Below are positions 42,142-51,817 of a stretch of DNA of 64,000 bases, in pieces (positions within the stretch are counted from its first letter, which is position 1; each line of letters opens with the position of its first letter). The stretch is taken from positions 62,001 to 126,000 of the forward strand of contig CAZGPG010000005.1 in assembly GCA_964527735.1 (NCBI GenBank). Direction: 5' to 3'. The position numbers and the translations under genes were made by a program. The notes below the pieces were generated by a model. It was not told the DNA's origin and did not search any database. It saw nothing but the letters and a program-made list of their open reading frames with translations. The DNA comes from JBEBVQ01 sp964527735. GTDB taxonomy: Bacteria; Bacteroidota; Bacteroidia; Chitinophagales; Chitinophagaceae.

Positions 42142-45100
42142 ATGCACATAAAAAAACTTCTGATCGCCAATCGCGGAGAGATCGCGATCCGTATTGCCCG
42201 TGCCGCATCTGAGCTGCACATTCGTACCGTTGCTGTTTATACCTATGAAGACCGTTATTCCCTGCATCGGTATAAAGCCGACGAAGCTTATCAGATAGGT
42301 GGAGATAACGACCCGCTGAAACCTTACCTGGATATGGACGCCCTTATTTATGTGGCAAAATCCTGCGGCGCAGACGCAATCCATCCGGGCTATGGTTTCC
42401 TGTCGGAAAATGCTGTTTTTGCCCGGAAATGTGCTGAAAATAATATTGTTTTTGTAGGGCCTTCTCCCGATGCCATGGCCGCGCTGGGTGATAAAGTGAC
42501 AGCAAAAGAAGTGGCCGAGCAGGCGGGTATTCCACTCATCGAGAGCAACCGTGAGGCGCTGACAGACGAGCGTATCGCTCTAAGCGAAGCTGCACGGATC
42601 GGTTATCCGCTGATGCTCAAAGCAGCGGCAGGCGGGGGGGGCAGAGGCATGCGGGTGGTGCGGAACGATGAAATGCTGAAGAAGGCATTTCATGAGGCCA
42701 GAAGCGAGGCGAAGAATGCTTTTGGCGATGACACGGTCTTCCTTGAGAAATTTGTTGAGAACCCCAAGCATATCGAGGTGCAGATAGCTGCGGATAAGCA
42801 CGGGAATATCGTTCATCTGTACGAGCGGGATTGCTCCGTGCAACGGCGTTTTCAGAAGGTTGTGGAGATAGCGCCATCCGTGACGCTGCAGCAGCCCACA
42901 AAGGAGAAGCTGTATGACTATGCCATCCGTATTGCGGCGGCAGTGCGTTACGATAACCTGGGGACAGTAGAGTTTCTCGTAGATGCAGATGAGCAGATTT
43001 ATTTTATAGAGGTAAACCCAAGGATACAGGTGGAGCATACGGTTACTGAAATGATAACCGGGGCCGACCTGATCAAAACCCAGATATTTATTGCCGCAGG
43101 CTACAAATTACACGATCAGGAAATAGATCTGGGCGACCAAGCCCGTATCCCGAAGATCGGTTTTGCCATGCAATGCCGGATTACAACAGAAGATCCGGGG
43201 AATGATTTCAAACCGGATTACGGCACGCTGATCACATACCGGAATGCTACCGGTTTTGGTGTGCGGCTCGACGAAGGAAGTACATATCCGGGCATGAAGA
43301 TCAGTCCCTTTTTTGACTCCATGCTGGTAAAAGTCAGCACGCAGGGGAAATCCCTGCATGAGGCTGCTATGAAGATGAACCGTGCCCTGCGTGAGTTTCG
43401 CATCCGTGGTGTAAAGAATAATATCCAGTTTCTCGAAAACCTCATCACACATCCTGATTTCATTTCGGGAACTGCCACGGTCAATTTTATCCAGGAACAC
43501 CCGGAATTATTTACGTTTACCAAGCGACAAGACAGGGGGACGCGGGTGCTGAATTACCTGGCTGATGTGACATTGAATGGTAATCCGGATGTAAAAATAA
43601 AGCAGCCTGCACCCGATTTCGAAAAGCCGGTGGTACCGGATTTTGACCGTCATGCCCCATATCCTAAAGGAACGAAGGATCTGCTTACAGAGCTTGGCCC
43701 GGATAAGTTTTCGGAATGGCTGAAGAAAGAACCGCGTATCCAATATACGGATACCACTTTCCGTGATGCCCACCAGAGCCTGCTTGCTACACGGATGCGT
43801 ACCTACGATATGCTCCGGGTGGCCGAGGGGTTTGCCAGGCAGCACCCGCAAACGTTCAGTATGGAAGTATGGGGAGGGGCGACTTTTGATGTCTGTATCC
43901 GTTTTCTGAAAGAGGATCCCTGGAAGCGGCTCGAAGCGTTGCGTAAAGCAATTCCCAATGTGCTCCTGCAAATGCTGATACGCGGCATGAACGGTGTGGG
44001 TTATGCTGCTTACCCGGACAATCTGATAGAAAAATTCATTGCGCAGTCGTGGGAGAAGGGAGTGGACGTTTTCCGCATCTTCGATTCGCTCAACTGGATG
44101 GAGAACGTGGCTCCGTGTATCGAGATGGTGCGGAAGCAAACACAGGGCATTGCGGAAGCGGCGCTTTGCTATACAGGTGATATCCTGGATCCGAAACGTA
44201 CCAAATACACACTGGAGTATTACGTCCGCCTGGCCAAAGACCTGGAGAACGCCGGCGCCCATATTCTGGGCATCAAAGACATGTCGGGTCTGCTTAAACC
44301 CTATGCGGCAAAAGAGCTGGTAGGCGCTTTGAAAGACGCGGTGAATATTCCGATACACCTGCACACGCACGATACTTCTTCACTGCAGCCTGCCACCTAT
44401 CTGATGGCAGTGGAGGCCGGCGTGGATGTGATCGACTGCGCATTAGGTTCGTTGTCGGGGCTTACTTCGCAACCAAACTTTAATGCGGTTGTGGAAATGC
44501 TGAAATTCCACGAGCGGGAAAATCCATATGACGTTCGCTCGCTCAACCGTTTTTCTGACTATTGGGAAGCAGTGCGCACCTATTATTACCCTTTTGAATC
44601 GGGCCTGAAAGCCAGTGCGGCGGATGTATTTACACACGAAATCCCCGGCGGGCAATATTCCAACCTCAAACCACAGGCTGTAGCCCTGGGGCTTGGTGAT
44701 AAATTTGAACAGATAAAAGATACTTATGCGGTCGTCAATGAGATGTTTGGGGATATTGTAAAGGTGACGCCCAGCTCCAAAGTAGTGGGGGATATGGCCC
44801 AGTTTATGGTGGCCAATAATCTTTCGCGCGAAGATGTGTTTGCCAAAGGAGAATTCCTGTCGTTTCCCGAGTCGGTACAGCAGTTCTTTATGGGGGAGAT
44901 TGGACAGCCGGAAGGCGGCTTCCCGAAGGACTTGCAGCGTATTATCCTGAAAGACAAACAACCTGTCACGGAACGTGCGGGCAAACATTTACCCCCGGTG
45001 GACTTTGACAAGGAATTAGCGGCGTTCAAAGAGCAATTTGGCGCAGACCTGACGCTTACCGATTTTCTTTCCTACAAGTTCTACCCGAAGGTTTTTGAAG

Positions 45101-45582
45101 AAGGACTGAAATTCTGGCGGGAATACGGCGATGTGTCTGTGGTGCCTACTCCGCTGTTCTTTTATGGCATGAAGCAGGGCGAAGAGGCCACTGTCGAGAT
45201 TGATCGCGGCAAGACGCTGCTGATCCGTATGCTCAGCATGGGCGCTCCGGATGAGCATGGAAAGCGGGTTGTTTTCTTTAAGCTGAACGGGCAGACACGG
45301 AATGTAGAAGTCACTGACAGGTCGGTGCGGGTAGAGCACCGTGAACATAAGAAAGTAGATGCGAAAGATGATAAGCAGATCGGCGCACCACTGCAGGGCC
45401 TTTTATCGAAACTTCAGGTGAAACAGGACGAAAAAGTGAAAAAGAATCAGCCGTTATTTGTCATAGAGGCCATGAAGATGGAGACGGTTATTACCGCGCC
45501 GTATGACGGAACCATAAAACATATTGAACTTGCTGAGGGTTCGTTGGTGAATACTAATGACCTGGTTATATCATTTGTATAG
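42142..45582 (+). CDS. pyc: Pyruvate carboxylase
   Basis: A 1146-residue multidomain enzyme making oxaloacetate from pyruvate and bicarbonate. The start MHIKKLLIANRGEIAIRIAR at 42142 is chosen because it begins at the family N-terminus; ATG 42106 adds 12 unlike residues. Domains: biotin carboxylase (1-455, AAAGGGGRGMRVV ATP loop, VEFLVDADEQIYFIEVNPR), carboxyltransferase (about 530-800, TTFRDAHQSLLATRMRT, metal-site HLHTHDTSS), PYC/OADA region, and a biotinyl domain with FVIEAMKMETVI carrying the biotinylated Lys. This is the main anaplerotic entry. Transcribed alone or with the small lipoprotein gene 50 bp downstream. Confidence 0.97.
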   Translation: MHIKKLLIANRGEIAIRIARAASELHIRTVAVYTYEDRYSLHRYKADEAYQIGGDNDPLKPYLDMDALIYVAKSCGADAIHPGYGFLSENAVFARKCAENNIVFVGPSPDAMAALGDKVTAKEVAEQAGIPLIESNREALTDERIALSEAARIGYPLMLKAAAGGGGRGMRVVRNDEMLKKAFHEARSEAKNAFGDDTVFLEKFVENPKHIEVQIAADKHGNIVHLYERDCSVQRRFQKVVEIAPSVTLQQPTKEKLYDYAIRIAAAVRYDNLGTVEFLVDADEQIYFIEVNPRIQVEHTVTEMITGADLIKTQIFIAAGYKLHDQEIDLGDQARIPKIGFAMQCRITTEDPGNDFKPDYGTLITYRNATGFGVRLDEGSTYPGMKISPFFDSMLVKVSTQGKSLHEAAMKMNRALREFRIRGVKNNIQFLENLITHPDFISGTATVNFIQEHPELFTFTKRQDRGTRVLNYLADVTLNGNPDVKIKQPAPDFEKPVVPDFDRHAPYPKGTKDLLTELGPDKFSEWLKKEPRIQYTDTTFRDAHQSLLATRMRTYDMLRVAEGFARQHPQTFSMEVWGGATFDVCIRFLKEDPWKRLEALRKAIPNVLLQMLIRGMNGVGYAAYPDNLIEKFIAQSWEKGVDVFRIFDSLNWMENVAPCIEMVRKQTQGIAEAALCYTGDILDPKRTKYTLEYYVRLAKDLENAGAHILGIKDMSGLLKPYAAKELVGALKDAVNIPIHLHTHDTSSLQPATYLMAVEAGVDVIDCALGSLSGLTSQPNFNAVVEMLKFHERENPYDVRSLNRFSDYWEAVRTYYYPFESGLKASAADVFTHEIPGGQYSNLKPQAVALGLGDKFEQIKDTYAVVNEMFGDIVKVTPSSKVVGDMAQFMVANNLSREDVFAKGEFLSFPESVQQFFMGEIGQPEGGFPKDLQRIILKDKQPVTERAGKHLPPVDFDKELAAFKEQFGADLTLTDFLSYKFYPKVFEEGLKFWREYGDVSVVPTPLFFYGMKQGEEATVEIDRGKTLLIRMLSMGAPDEHGKRVVFFKLNGQTRNVEVTDRSVRVEHREHKKVDAKDDKQIGAPLQGLLSKLQVKQDEKVKKNQPLFVIEAMKMETVITAPYDGTIKHIELAEGSLVNTNDLVISFV

Positions 45583-45632
45583 CTCTTTTATTCATAATAT
45601 ACTACTATTGGCACAAAGCTTGCTGTAGCCGT

Positions 45633-46046
45633 ATGAAAAATACTGAAATCATGTTTATTAAAAACAAAAGCAACCTGTATCTGATCCTGTCTGCATTTTT
45701 TCTGGCGAGCTGTACTGCGCCGAGGATAGCCGGTACGTGGCAGATCACAAATTATGAAACTAATACCGGTGACGGGCAGGAGATAAAGCTGGCGAATATC
45801 GGCAGTCTTCAGTTCAAGAAAAATAACACCGGGAAAAAACAGATCAATTATTCCGTATTACAGAATAAGGTAGAGGATAATAATCCCTTTAAATGGGTTG
45901 GGGGAGCAGAGAGTATTACGATTACCGGAAAAGGTACTGAGCTGAATAAGACATGGATCATTGTGGAAGACGGTAAAAAATACCAGAAGTGGAAATCAAC
46001 CGACGGGGGCAGCACGGTGCAGATACTCGAGTTGAAGAAGCAATAG
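45633..46046 (+). CDS. Small lipoprotein, lipocalin-like
   Basis: A 137-residue product from ATG 45633. ATG 45651 (MFIKNKSN) is an equally good start. The lipoprotein signal is LYLILSAFFLASC with the lipidated Cys followed by TAPRIAGTWQITNY. The GTW-initial beta pattern followed by LQFKKNNTGKKQINY and KTWIIVEDGKKYQKW suggests a lipocalin-like small barrel, common among Bacteroidota lipoproteins. Function unknown. It is 50 bp after pyruvate carboxylase and ends just ahead of a compound palindrome and the convergent MMPL fusion gene. Confidence 0.82.
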   Translation: MKNTEIMFIKNKSNLYLILSAFFLASCTAPRIAGTWQITNYETNTGDGQEIKLANIGSLQFKKNNTGKKQINYSVLQNKVEDNNPFKWVGGAESITITGKGTELNKTWIIVEDGKKYQKWKSTDGGSTVQILELKKQ

Positions 46047-46066
46047 CTGCGGATTAAAGAACGACA

Positions 46067-46135
46067 TGTAGAGACGCGATTTATCGCGTCTCTACACTCA
46101 TGACATGAGGGAGACGCGATAAATCGCGTCTCTAC
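46067..46135. repeat. Compound palindrome of the GTAGAGACG family between convergent genes
   Basis: Two units, TGTAGAGACGCGAT-TT-ATCGCGTCTCTACA (46067-46096) and GAGACGCGAT-AA-ATCGCGTCTC (46111-46132), are each palindromic. The first is also the inverted copy of the second: 46068-46092 pairs with 46111-46135. A small palindrome CTCATG-A-CATGAG sits at the centre. It lies 20 bp after the lipoprotein stop and 34 bp from the end of the MMPL fusion gene. Confidence 0.88.
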
Positions 46136-46169
46136 TAACGACAAAACCATGTATAATGGTCAGGTAGCC

Positions 46170-49100
46170 TCATTTTTTCAGCACGAATACAAGATTCGAC
46201 GTCACCTTGCCCGGATCAATCACCTGAAGCGTTAGCCCATGCTTTTGTGCAAAGTTTTCAATGAAAGACCTGCTGATAAAATGCAGCTCGTTTTGCGTTT
46301 TATTGAAGCTGAATATTTTGGTGGAGAAAACTTCCGTGAGACGTGTAGTCTTATGCCGGCGGCCAAGCTCAGACACGCCATCGCGGACAATCAATAATCC
46401 GCCGGCTACCAACGCGTCTGTGCAGCGTTCCAGTAGTTGTTCCTGCTGTTCCGGCAGCAGGTAATGCAGCACATCATTAATAATAATGCCATCGCAGATC
46501 TGAGGTGTAAATGCCGTGAGGTCTTCTTGTATGAACCGTACGTGTTCGTCCCGCAAATAATTATGTTGCGCCGTTTCGATTTTTTCCCCGTCGTAATCTA
46601 TTCCGGTGAAGTGCCGGTCCGGCGCTGCCCAGTGCAGCATATAGCTCATAAACCCGTATCCGCACCCCAGGTCATAGAAGTGGCCCTGACGCGGCAGCAG
46701 CGCATGGAATGATTCGTAATTATGTTCCAGCTTCGTTTTTACGCGGCAGTACCATTCAAGTATCGGGCCTTTATAAGTATAGCTGCGTAACAGTTGCTCC
46801 CGGAAGTATGTCGGGGTTTCTTCTTTTTCTTTTATTCCTGCCAGTTTATGCCGCATCCACCTGCCCAGGTTTTTTGCCCGTTCGCTGTATGTAGCGCCAT
46901 ATGTGCTGTCGTCGGGTGTGATGCGGGGATAATAGTATACGGAAGTGGTACCATCTTTGAGCAGCCAGTCGCCTTTTTGCATGGTGTAATGAATGCCATG
47001 CAGCAGAAGCGGCACTATATCGAGGTGTAATTTCTCTGCAATGTAAAAAGCGCCTTTATGAAACCGTTTGATGTTGCCGTCCGCAGATCGTGTGCCTTCG
47101 GGGAACACGACGATGGAGTACCCCCGCTGAACGAGGTCGTTGAGCGGCGCCAGGCTGTCGTCGGCGCCTTCGGCAACGGGATAATATTCCGCCATCCGCA
47201 CCACAGCTCCGAACACGGGAGAGCGCCATACCCATTTATTGGTAAGTAATATCATCCTGGGGTGCAGCATGGTGGTGCACAGTATGTCGAGAAATGAGCT
47301 GTGATTCGCGATATATACAGCCGGTTTGCTGAAATCTGCCAGATGCCGGTTGATCACCCGTTTCCGCACATTCGCCATAAGGTACATCATACTCCATGTG
47401 CCGCGGCTGATCCATACGTGCAGCCAGTACTTTCCTTTTTCTTTGCCGAATGGCCACAGCTTTGTGAAGAAGATCCCAAACAATGTAAGGACCATAGACC
47501 CCGTGAAAAAATACAGGAAAGCAAAAGTTGATTTTATAAATGACCACAGGGTAAATGGCATGAATTTCTTGTCGGTCCGGTTTTGTATAAACGAGTTGAA
47601 TAAAAACGGCTGGAGAGTTTGTGAGATAAATACAACACACAAAATGCCTACGACAGAGATAAAGGCAATTGACTTCAATGCCGGATGCCTGGCCAGCAGC
47701 AACACACCGAGGCCGATGATCACTGTAGTTACAGACAGATAAACGGCCGCCCGTACGGACCGTAAGCGGTTGGCGCCGGATTTGTATTTCTCGACAAGCC
47801 CGTCGGTGGTGAAGATGGTATAGTCGTCTCCCAGCCCGAAGATGAGCGTACTGATGATGATATTGACCACATTAAATTCCAGCCCCAGCAAAGACATGAT
47901 CCCTAAAATCCAAACCCATGAAATAGCCATTGGCAGGAAAGACATCAACGCAAGCTCGATCCTTCCGTAACCAATGAGCAAAGCGAAGAGCACGATCATA
48001 GAGCTGTACAGCGCTATGCCGTTAAAATCACTGTTTAAGATTTCCAGTAACCTGGAGGCTCCCTGCTGGCGGTCGGTGACGGTAATGCCGGGGATTTTTG
48101 AAAGCTGCTCCAATACTGTTGTCCGGTAAGCCGGAGGAACCTGCAGAGAGGTGATTACATAATGATCAGTATCGTTTGTCGCGAATCCGGCAGGGTATAG
48201 CCGTTTCAGTTGTTCAGATGATGTCGCGTCCAACGGATCGTATGCATGATTCAGTATCCGGACAAAATCATCAAAGGCATGAGCCGTATATCCCTCTTGC
48301 CTGGCTGCAGCGTTAATGTCTGCCAGCAATTGTACTTTTCGTTCTTGTGTCCAGTACTGGTTCCAGCGATCAATCCGTTTCTGCTGTGTTGCAAGAGAGG
48401 GAATGAGTAATGAAGGATTGTTGCTGCTGCGGATGTGCCCTGCTTCCGAAAAGCTGTCCAGCAACGGCTTTGCTTGTTCCAGTAGCTGCAGGGCACTGTC
48501 TTCCTGTTGTCCTTTGGCAATGACAAATACAGAGCTTAAGGCCGCAGCGTTTTCTTTACTAATCTCTTCCTGAGCCTTTTTTAGTTCCGGCGACAGATAA
48601 TTCAGGTTCATCAGGTCGTCATCAAACCTGACATTGAAGCTGAAGTAAAGAAAGACCGGGGTGAGTATCACAATCAATAGCAGCAACCATTTGTTTTTTT
48701 CCGGCCGGCGCAGCGCTATACGGTCGAAGAATGTCTCCCGCATTTCCCGGCGCACATTTCCTATCGGCAGGTGTGGCAGGAAGATCAATGTACATAATGC
48801 GGCGCCTGTAAGGCTTGCTGCGGCAAATAATCCGAGATCGTTCAGCAATGGTGTTTCGGCCAGGCGCAGCGACAGGAAGGCAGCGATTGTAGTAAAGCTG
48901 CCTACTGTTAACGGATGTGACAATTGCCTTACAGTTTCTCGCAAATCAGTTGTGTTGCGTGCATGTGCCAGAAAATGAATGGAGAAATCAATGGCAATGC
49001 CGAGTATGATAGCGCCGGCGCCCAACGCGATTACGGAAAGTGTGCCTTGTACCAGGTATACAATCCCCAGTCCCATCGCCGCGCCATAGACGACGGGTAC

Positions 49101-50018
49101 GAGTAGTAGTAAAGGTGTCCTTTTCCGTTTGAAAAAATAATAGGTGAGTGCGATCAGGAGGATGATCGTGACGCTAAGCGTCACGATCGTATCGGTCTGC
49201 ATTTGTGCTGCATTGCCGGCGGCTACGGCCGGCCCCCCGAAATAGTATGCCTGTAAACCGGGATGCTCTTGCTGCCATTGGGCCAGCGTCTTGTCGAGCT
49301 CCCGGAAGAAATTTTTGTTGATACCGGTTTCTGTAGCTTTGTAGCGGGGCTTCAGGAAGAAGTTGATCTTCCGCCCGCTGTCGGAAAAAAGATGTCCGTC
49401 GTATATTTCATAGCTGTTGCCGGTTTGTAGTGTTTCCAGCTTTTTCCATATGAGACCCGTCAATCCCACAGGGTCGCTTGCTACCATTCGCTTGTACACG
49501 ATACTGGCAGGGGAAAGCAGGAGCTTCCGGTTCTCGGCCAGTTTTCTTTGTATGTTTTCCGGTTTGCACAGCTCATTGAGCTCCAGGTAGTCGGCCTCGG
49601 TAAGGAAAATTGGTGTGTAAGTCCGGAAAATGTCTGCCAGCGCTTCTTCTGCGGCATGGCCTCCAGGCTCCAGTATGATCGTGTCTGTCCACTGTCCGCA
49701 ATGCTGCAGTATGGCATCGGCAAGGCTGCCCGCCGCATCTATCAGTTTATCGGGATCTGCTCCCTGTGCCGACAACATGAAGATGATCTGCTCGCCCGTT
49801 TCTGTCCGTCCGATCACATCATTCATGCTCTTTATATCCTCGCTTTCCGGCATCATGGCTGCAATGTCCTGCCGCAGTGTTATACGAGATGCCAGGAAAG
49901 TCCATGCCCCAAGTGATGTAAGGAACAAGACCCAGAATAATAGTCTCTGGCGACGGAACAGATCGTAAATGGAAATAAACAATTGCTGCATGGAGAGCGG
50001 TAAATGTCGTTTATTCAA
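46170..50018 (-). CDS. Trifunctional MMPL/RND transporter - lysophospholipid acyltransferase - SAM methyltransferase fusion
   Basis: A 1282-residue fusion. Residues 1 to about 830 form an MMPL/RND-type transporter: two halves, each with one helix, a large periplasmic loop and a five-helix bundle (for example LIALTYYFFKRKRTPLLLLVPVVYGAAMG), with GLGDDYTIFTTDGLVE in the second half. A PlsC-type acyltransferase follows (NHSSFLD, an HX4D motif near 904; FPEGTRSADG near 973). From about 1100 there is a class I methyltransferase (FYDLGCGYGFMSYML). This architecture is known in Bacteroidota, often in aryl-polyene/flexirubin clusters, but no other such gene is seen here. The start overlaps the namZ stop by 8 bp. 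Confidence 0.93.
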   Translation of the reverse strand: MNKRHLPLSMQQLFISIYDLFRRQRLLFWVLFLTSLGAWTFLASRITLRQDIAAMMPESEDIKSMNDVIGRTETGEQIIFMLSAQGADPDKLIDAAGSLADAILQHCGQWTDTIILEPGGHAAEEALADIFRTYTPIFLTEADYLELNELCKPENIQRKLAENRKLLLSPASIVYKRMVASDPVGLTGLIWKKLETLQTGNSYEIYDGHLFSDSGRKINFFLKPRYKATETGINKNFFRELDKTLAQWQQEHPGLQAYYFGGPAVAAGNAAQMQTDTIVTLSVTIILLIALTYYFFKRKRTPLLLLVPVVYGAAMGLGIVYLVQGTLSVIALGAGAIILGIAIDFSIHFLAHARNTTDLRETVRQLSHPLTVGSFTTIAAFLSLRLAETPLLNDLGLFAAASLTGAALCTLIFLPHLPIGNVRREMRETFFDRIALRRPEKNKWLLLLIVILTPVFLYFSFNVRFDDDLMNLNYLSPELKKAQEEISKENAAALSSVFVIAKGQQEDSALQLLEQAKPLLDSFSEAGHIRSSNNPSLLIPSLATQQKRIDRWNQYWTQERKVQLLADINAAARQEGYTAHAFDDFVRILNHAYDPLDATSSEQLKRLYPAGFATNDTDHYVITSLQVPPAYRTTVLEQLSKIPGITVTDRQQGASRLLEILNSDFNGIALYSSMIVLFALLIGYGRIELALMSFLPMAISWVWILGIMSLLGLEFNVVNIIISTLIFGLGDDYTIFTTDGLVEKYKSGANRLRSVRAAVYLSVTTVIIGLGVLLLARHPALKSIAFISVVGILCVVFISQTLQPFLFNSFIQNRTDKKFMPFTLWSFIKSTFAFLYFFTGSMVLTLFGIFFTKLWPFGKEKGKYWLHVWISRGTWSMMYLMANVRKRVINRHLADFSKPAVYIANHSSFLDILCTTMLHPRMILLTNKWVWRSPVFGAVVRMAEYYPVAEGADDSLAPLNDLVQRGYSIVVFPEGTRSADGNIKRFHKGAFYIAEKLHLDIVPLLLHGIHYTMQKGDWLLKDGTTSVYYYPRITPDDSTYGATYSERAKNLGRWMRHKLAGIKEKEETPTYFREQLLRSYTYKGPILEWYCRVKTKLEHNYESFHALLPRQGHFYDLGCGYGFMSYMLHWAAPDRHFTGIDYDGEKIETAQHNYLRDEHVRFIQEDLTAFTPQICDGIIINDVLHYLLPEQQEQLLERCTDALVAGGLLIVRDGVSELGRRHKTTRLTEVFSTKIFSFNKTQNELHFISRSFIENFAQKHGLTLQVIDPGKVTSNLVFVLKK

Positions 50019-51210
50019 AATCCGGATAGAGCAGATATTTCTTCCTGATCAGTCTGAATGCTTCCAGGTCTTTCTGCCATGTAGCGCGTATCTGTTCTTC
50101 GGTTAATCCCTGCATCACCTGCTTTCTTAATGAATTTCTGCCTGCCAGTTTTTCGAAAAAATTATTCCTGTTGAAGAATTTTTCTTTATCCGTATGCCAG
50201 TTGTAAGCTTCGATCAGTGGGGCAAGGGTGAAGTTGTGCTGACCGGCAGCATTTTCCGACATACGTTTGCCATAGCAAGTCTGGCCTTCATGGAGTGGTT
50301 TCCCGGCGCCGGTCATGCTCACCGGTGTAAAGTTGTAGGCGGTTTTGCTTTTGTATCCGGGGTGTCCCCATTGTTCAAACGGAGCGGGTGTGCCTCTTCC
50401 CACACTCACTACGGTGCCTTCAAACAGGCAAAGCGAAGGATACCAGAACACCGCATTGGGTGATTTGAGATTGGGAGAAGGGGGTACCGGCATTTCATAC
50501 CGGGTATTATGATCGTATCCGGTACAGGATATGATCTTCAAGTCGAGTTTTTCGGCGCCGTCAAACCAGCGTTCTCCCTTCAGCATGAGGGCATATTCAC
50601 CGGCAGTCATGCCGTATACGACAGGTACCGGCTGCATGCCGACAAAGGAGCGAAGTGTAGTATCGAGCACCGGCCCATCAACATAAAAGCCATTGGGATT
50701 GGGACGGTCTAATACGATCAGAGTTTTTCCTTCTGCTGCACAGGCTTCCATGGCATACTGCAGGGTTGATATATAGGTATAGAAACGTACGCCGACGTCC
50801 TGCAGATCGTAGATGATAATGTCTACATCGGTCAGGTGTTCTTTTTGCGGCTTTTTGTTTTTACCATACAGGGAAATGACAGGCAGCCCGGTTGCGCTGT
50901 CACGGTCGTTCCGGATGTGGGCGCCGGCATCCGCCAGCCCGCGGAATCCATGCTCCGGTGCAAATATTTTTGTTATGGAAACGCCGCGGGTCAGCAGCGT
51001 ATCTAATAACAATCTGCTGCCTGCTATCGATGTCTGATTGATCAGCAACGCAGTCCTTTTTCCCTGGAGCAGGGGCAGATATTGCTCCATATGCTCAGCG
51101 CCGGTTATGATATTTTGAGCGTGGCTACCGGGTGCTCCCCATAGCAGGCAGAACAACAGCAGGATAATTCCCTGTTTTTTATGGTATTGAATAATGTGAT
51201 GGAGATACAT
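50011..51210 (-). CDS. namZ: DUF1343 / NamZ-type exo-beta-N-acetylmuramidase
   Basis: A 399-residue exported protein (signal peptide IILLLFCLLWGAPGSHAQ). DUF1343 hallmarks are GKRTALLINQTSIAG, IFAPEHGFRG, SLYGKNKKPQKEHL, YDLQDVGVRFYTYISTLQYAMEA, LDRPNPNG and SVGRGTPAPFEQ. The B. subtilis homologue NamZ (YbbC) releases N-acetylmuramic acid from peptidoglycan fragments (GH171). The same peptidoglycan-recycling role is likely. It overlaps the downstream MMPL fusion gene by 8 bp, implying co-translation. The gene symbol is by family, not by proven activity. Confidence 0.88.
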   Translation of the reverse strand: MYLHHIIQYHKKQGIILLLFCLLWGAPGSHAQNIITGAEHMEQYLPLLQGKRTALLINQTSIAGSRLLLDTLLTRGVSITKIFAPEHGFRGLADAGAHIRNDRDSATGLPVISLYGKNKKPQKEHLTDVDIIIYDLQDVGVRFYTYISTLQYAMEACAAEGKTLIVLDRPNPNGFYVDGPVLDTTLRSFVGMQPVPVVYGMTAGEYALMLKGERWFDGAEKLDLKIISCTGYDHNTRYEMPVPPSPNLKSPNAVFWYPSLCLFEGTVVSVGRGTPAPFEQWGHPGYKSKTAYNFTPVSMTGAGKPLHEGQTCYGKRMSENAAGQHNFTLAPLIEAYNWHTDKEKFFNRNNFFEKLAGRNSLRKQVMQGLTEEQIRATWQKDLEAFRLIRKKYLLYPDFE

Positions 51211-51304
51211 AAGGTCAGGGATGTTTTAAACCTCAAAGATAATCCCGTGTTTTTAATATATTAATGTACCTTGCAAGTTTTATCCATTTATTAAAATACT
51301 TATT

Positions 51305-51733
51305 ATGCCACAAGCGAAAAAAGGTGACACAGTTCGTGTGCACTATCATGGAAAGCTGACAGACGGTTCTACTTTCGATAGCTCAGAAGGGCGCGACCCG
51401 CTTGAGTTTAAGGTGGGCAACGGCCAGGTGATCAAAGGATTTGACGATGCAGTAACCGATATGGAAGTAGGTGCAAAAAAGACGGTAACAATTCCCGTTG
51501 CAGAGGCTTATGGCGTCCGTAGCGAGGAGATGATAATGGAATATCCTCTGACGGATTTTCCTGATGACATTAACCCGGAAGCCGGTATGCAATTGCACAT
51601 GAGTGATGACAAGGGGAATGTATTCCCGGTTGTTATCGTGGAAGTGAAAGAGGAAAGTGTTGTATTGGATGCCAATCATCCGCTGGCCGGTCAGGACCTT
51701 GTATTTGAAATCGAGTTGGTAGCGATTGCTTAG
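51305..51733 (+). CDS. FKBP-type peptidyl-prolyl isomerase, SlyD-like
   Basis: A 142-residue cytosolic chaperone/isomerase. The FKBP halves VRVHYHGKLTDGSTFDSSEGRDPLEFKVG (in part) and DANHPLAGQDLVFEIEL flank an inserted IF (insert-in-flap) domain, about 70-125, as in SlyD: AEAYGVRSEEMIMEYPL and MQLHMSDDKGNVFPVVIV. The metal-binding His/Cys-rich tail of E. coli SlyD is absent. It has its own terminator downstream and is divergent from namZ. Confidence 0.94.
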   Translation: MPQAKKGDTVRVHYHGKLTDGSTFDSSEGRDPLEFKVGNGQVIKGFDDAVTDMEVGAKKTVTIPVAEAYGVRSEEMIMEYPLTDFPDDINPEAGMQLHMSDDKGNVFPVVIVEVKEESVVLDANHPLAGQDLVFEIELVAIA

Positions 51734-51762
51734 TCTTTTTGTGATTAGCTTTGAATCGGACG

Positions 51763-51799
51763 AGCGGGATATTCTTCAAAAGATTATCCCGCTTTTGTT
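51763..51799 (+). terminator. Intrinsic terminator of the SlyD-like gene
   Basis: AGCGGGATA (51763-51771) pairs with TATCCCGCT (51785-51793), followed by TTTGTTT. It is 30 bp after the stop codon. Confidence 0.85.
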
Positions 51800-51817
51800 T
51801 AATAGTCGTGGCTGCGT

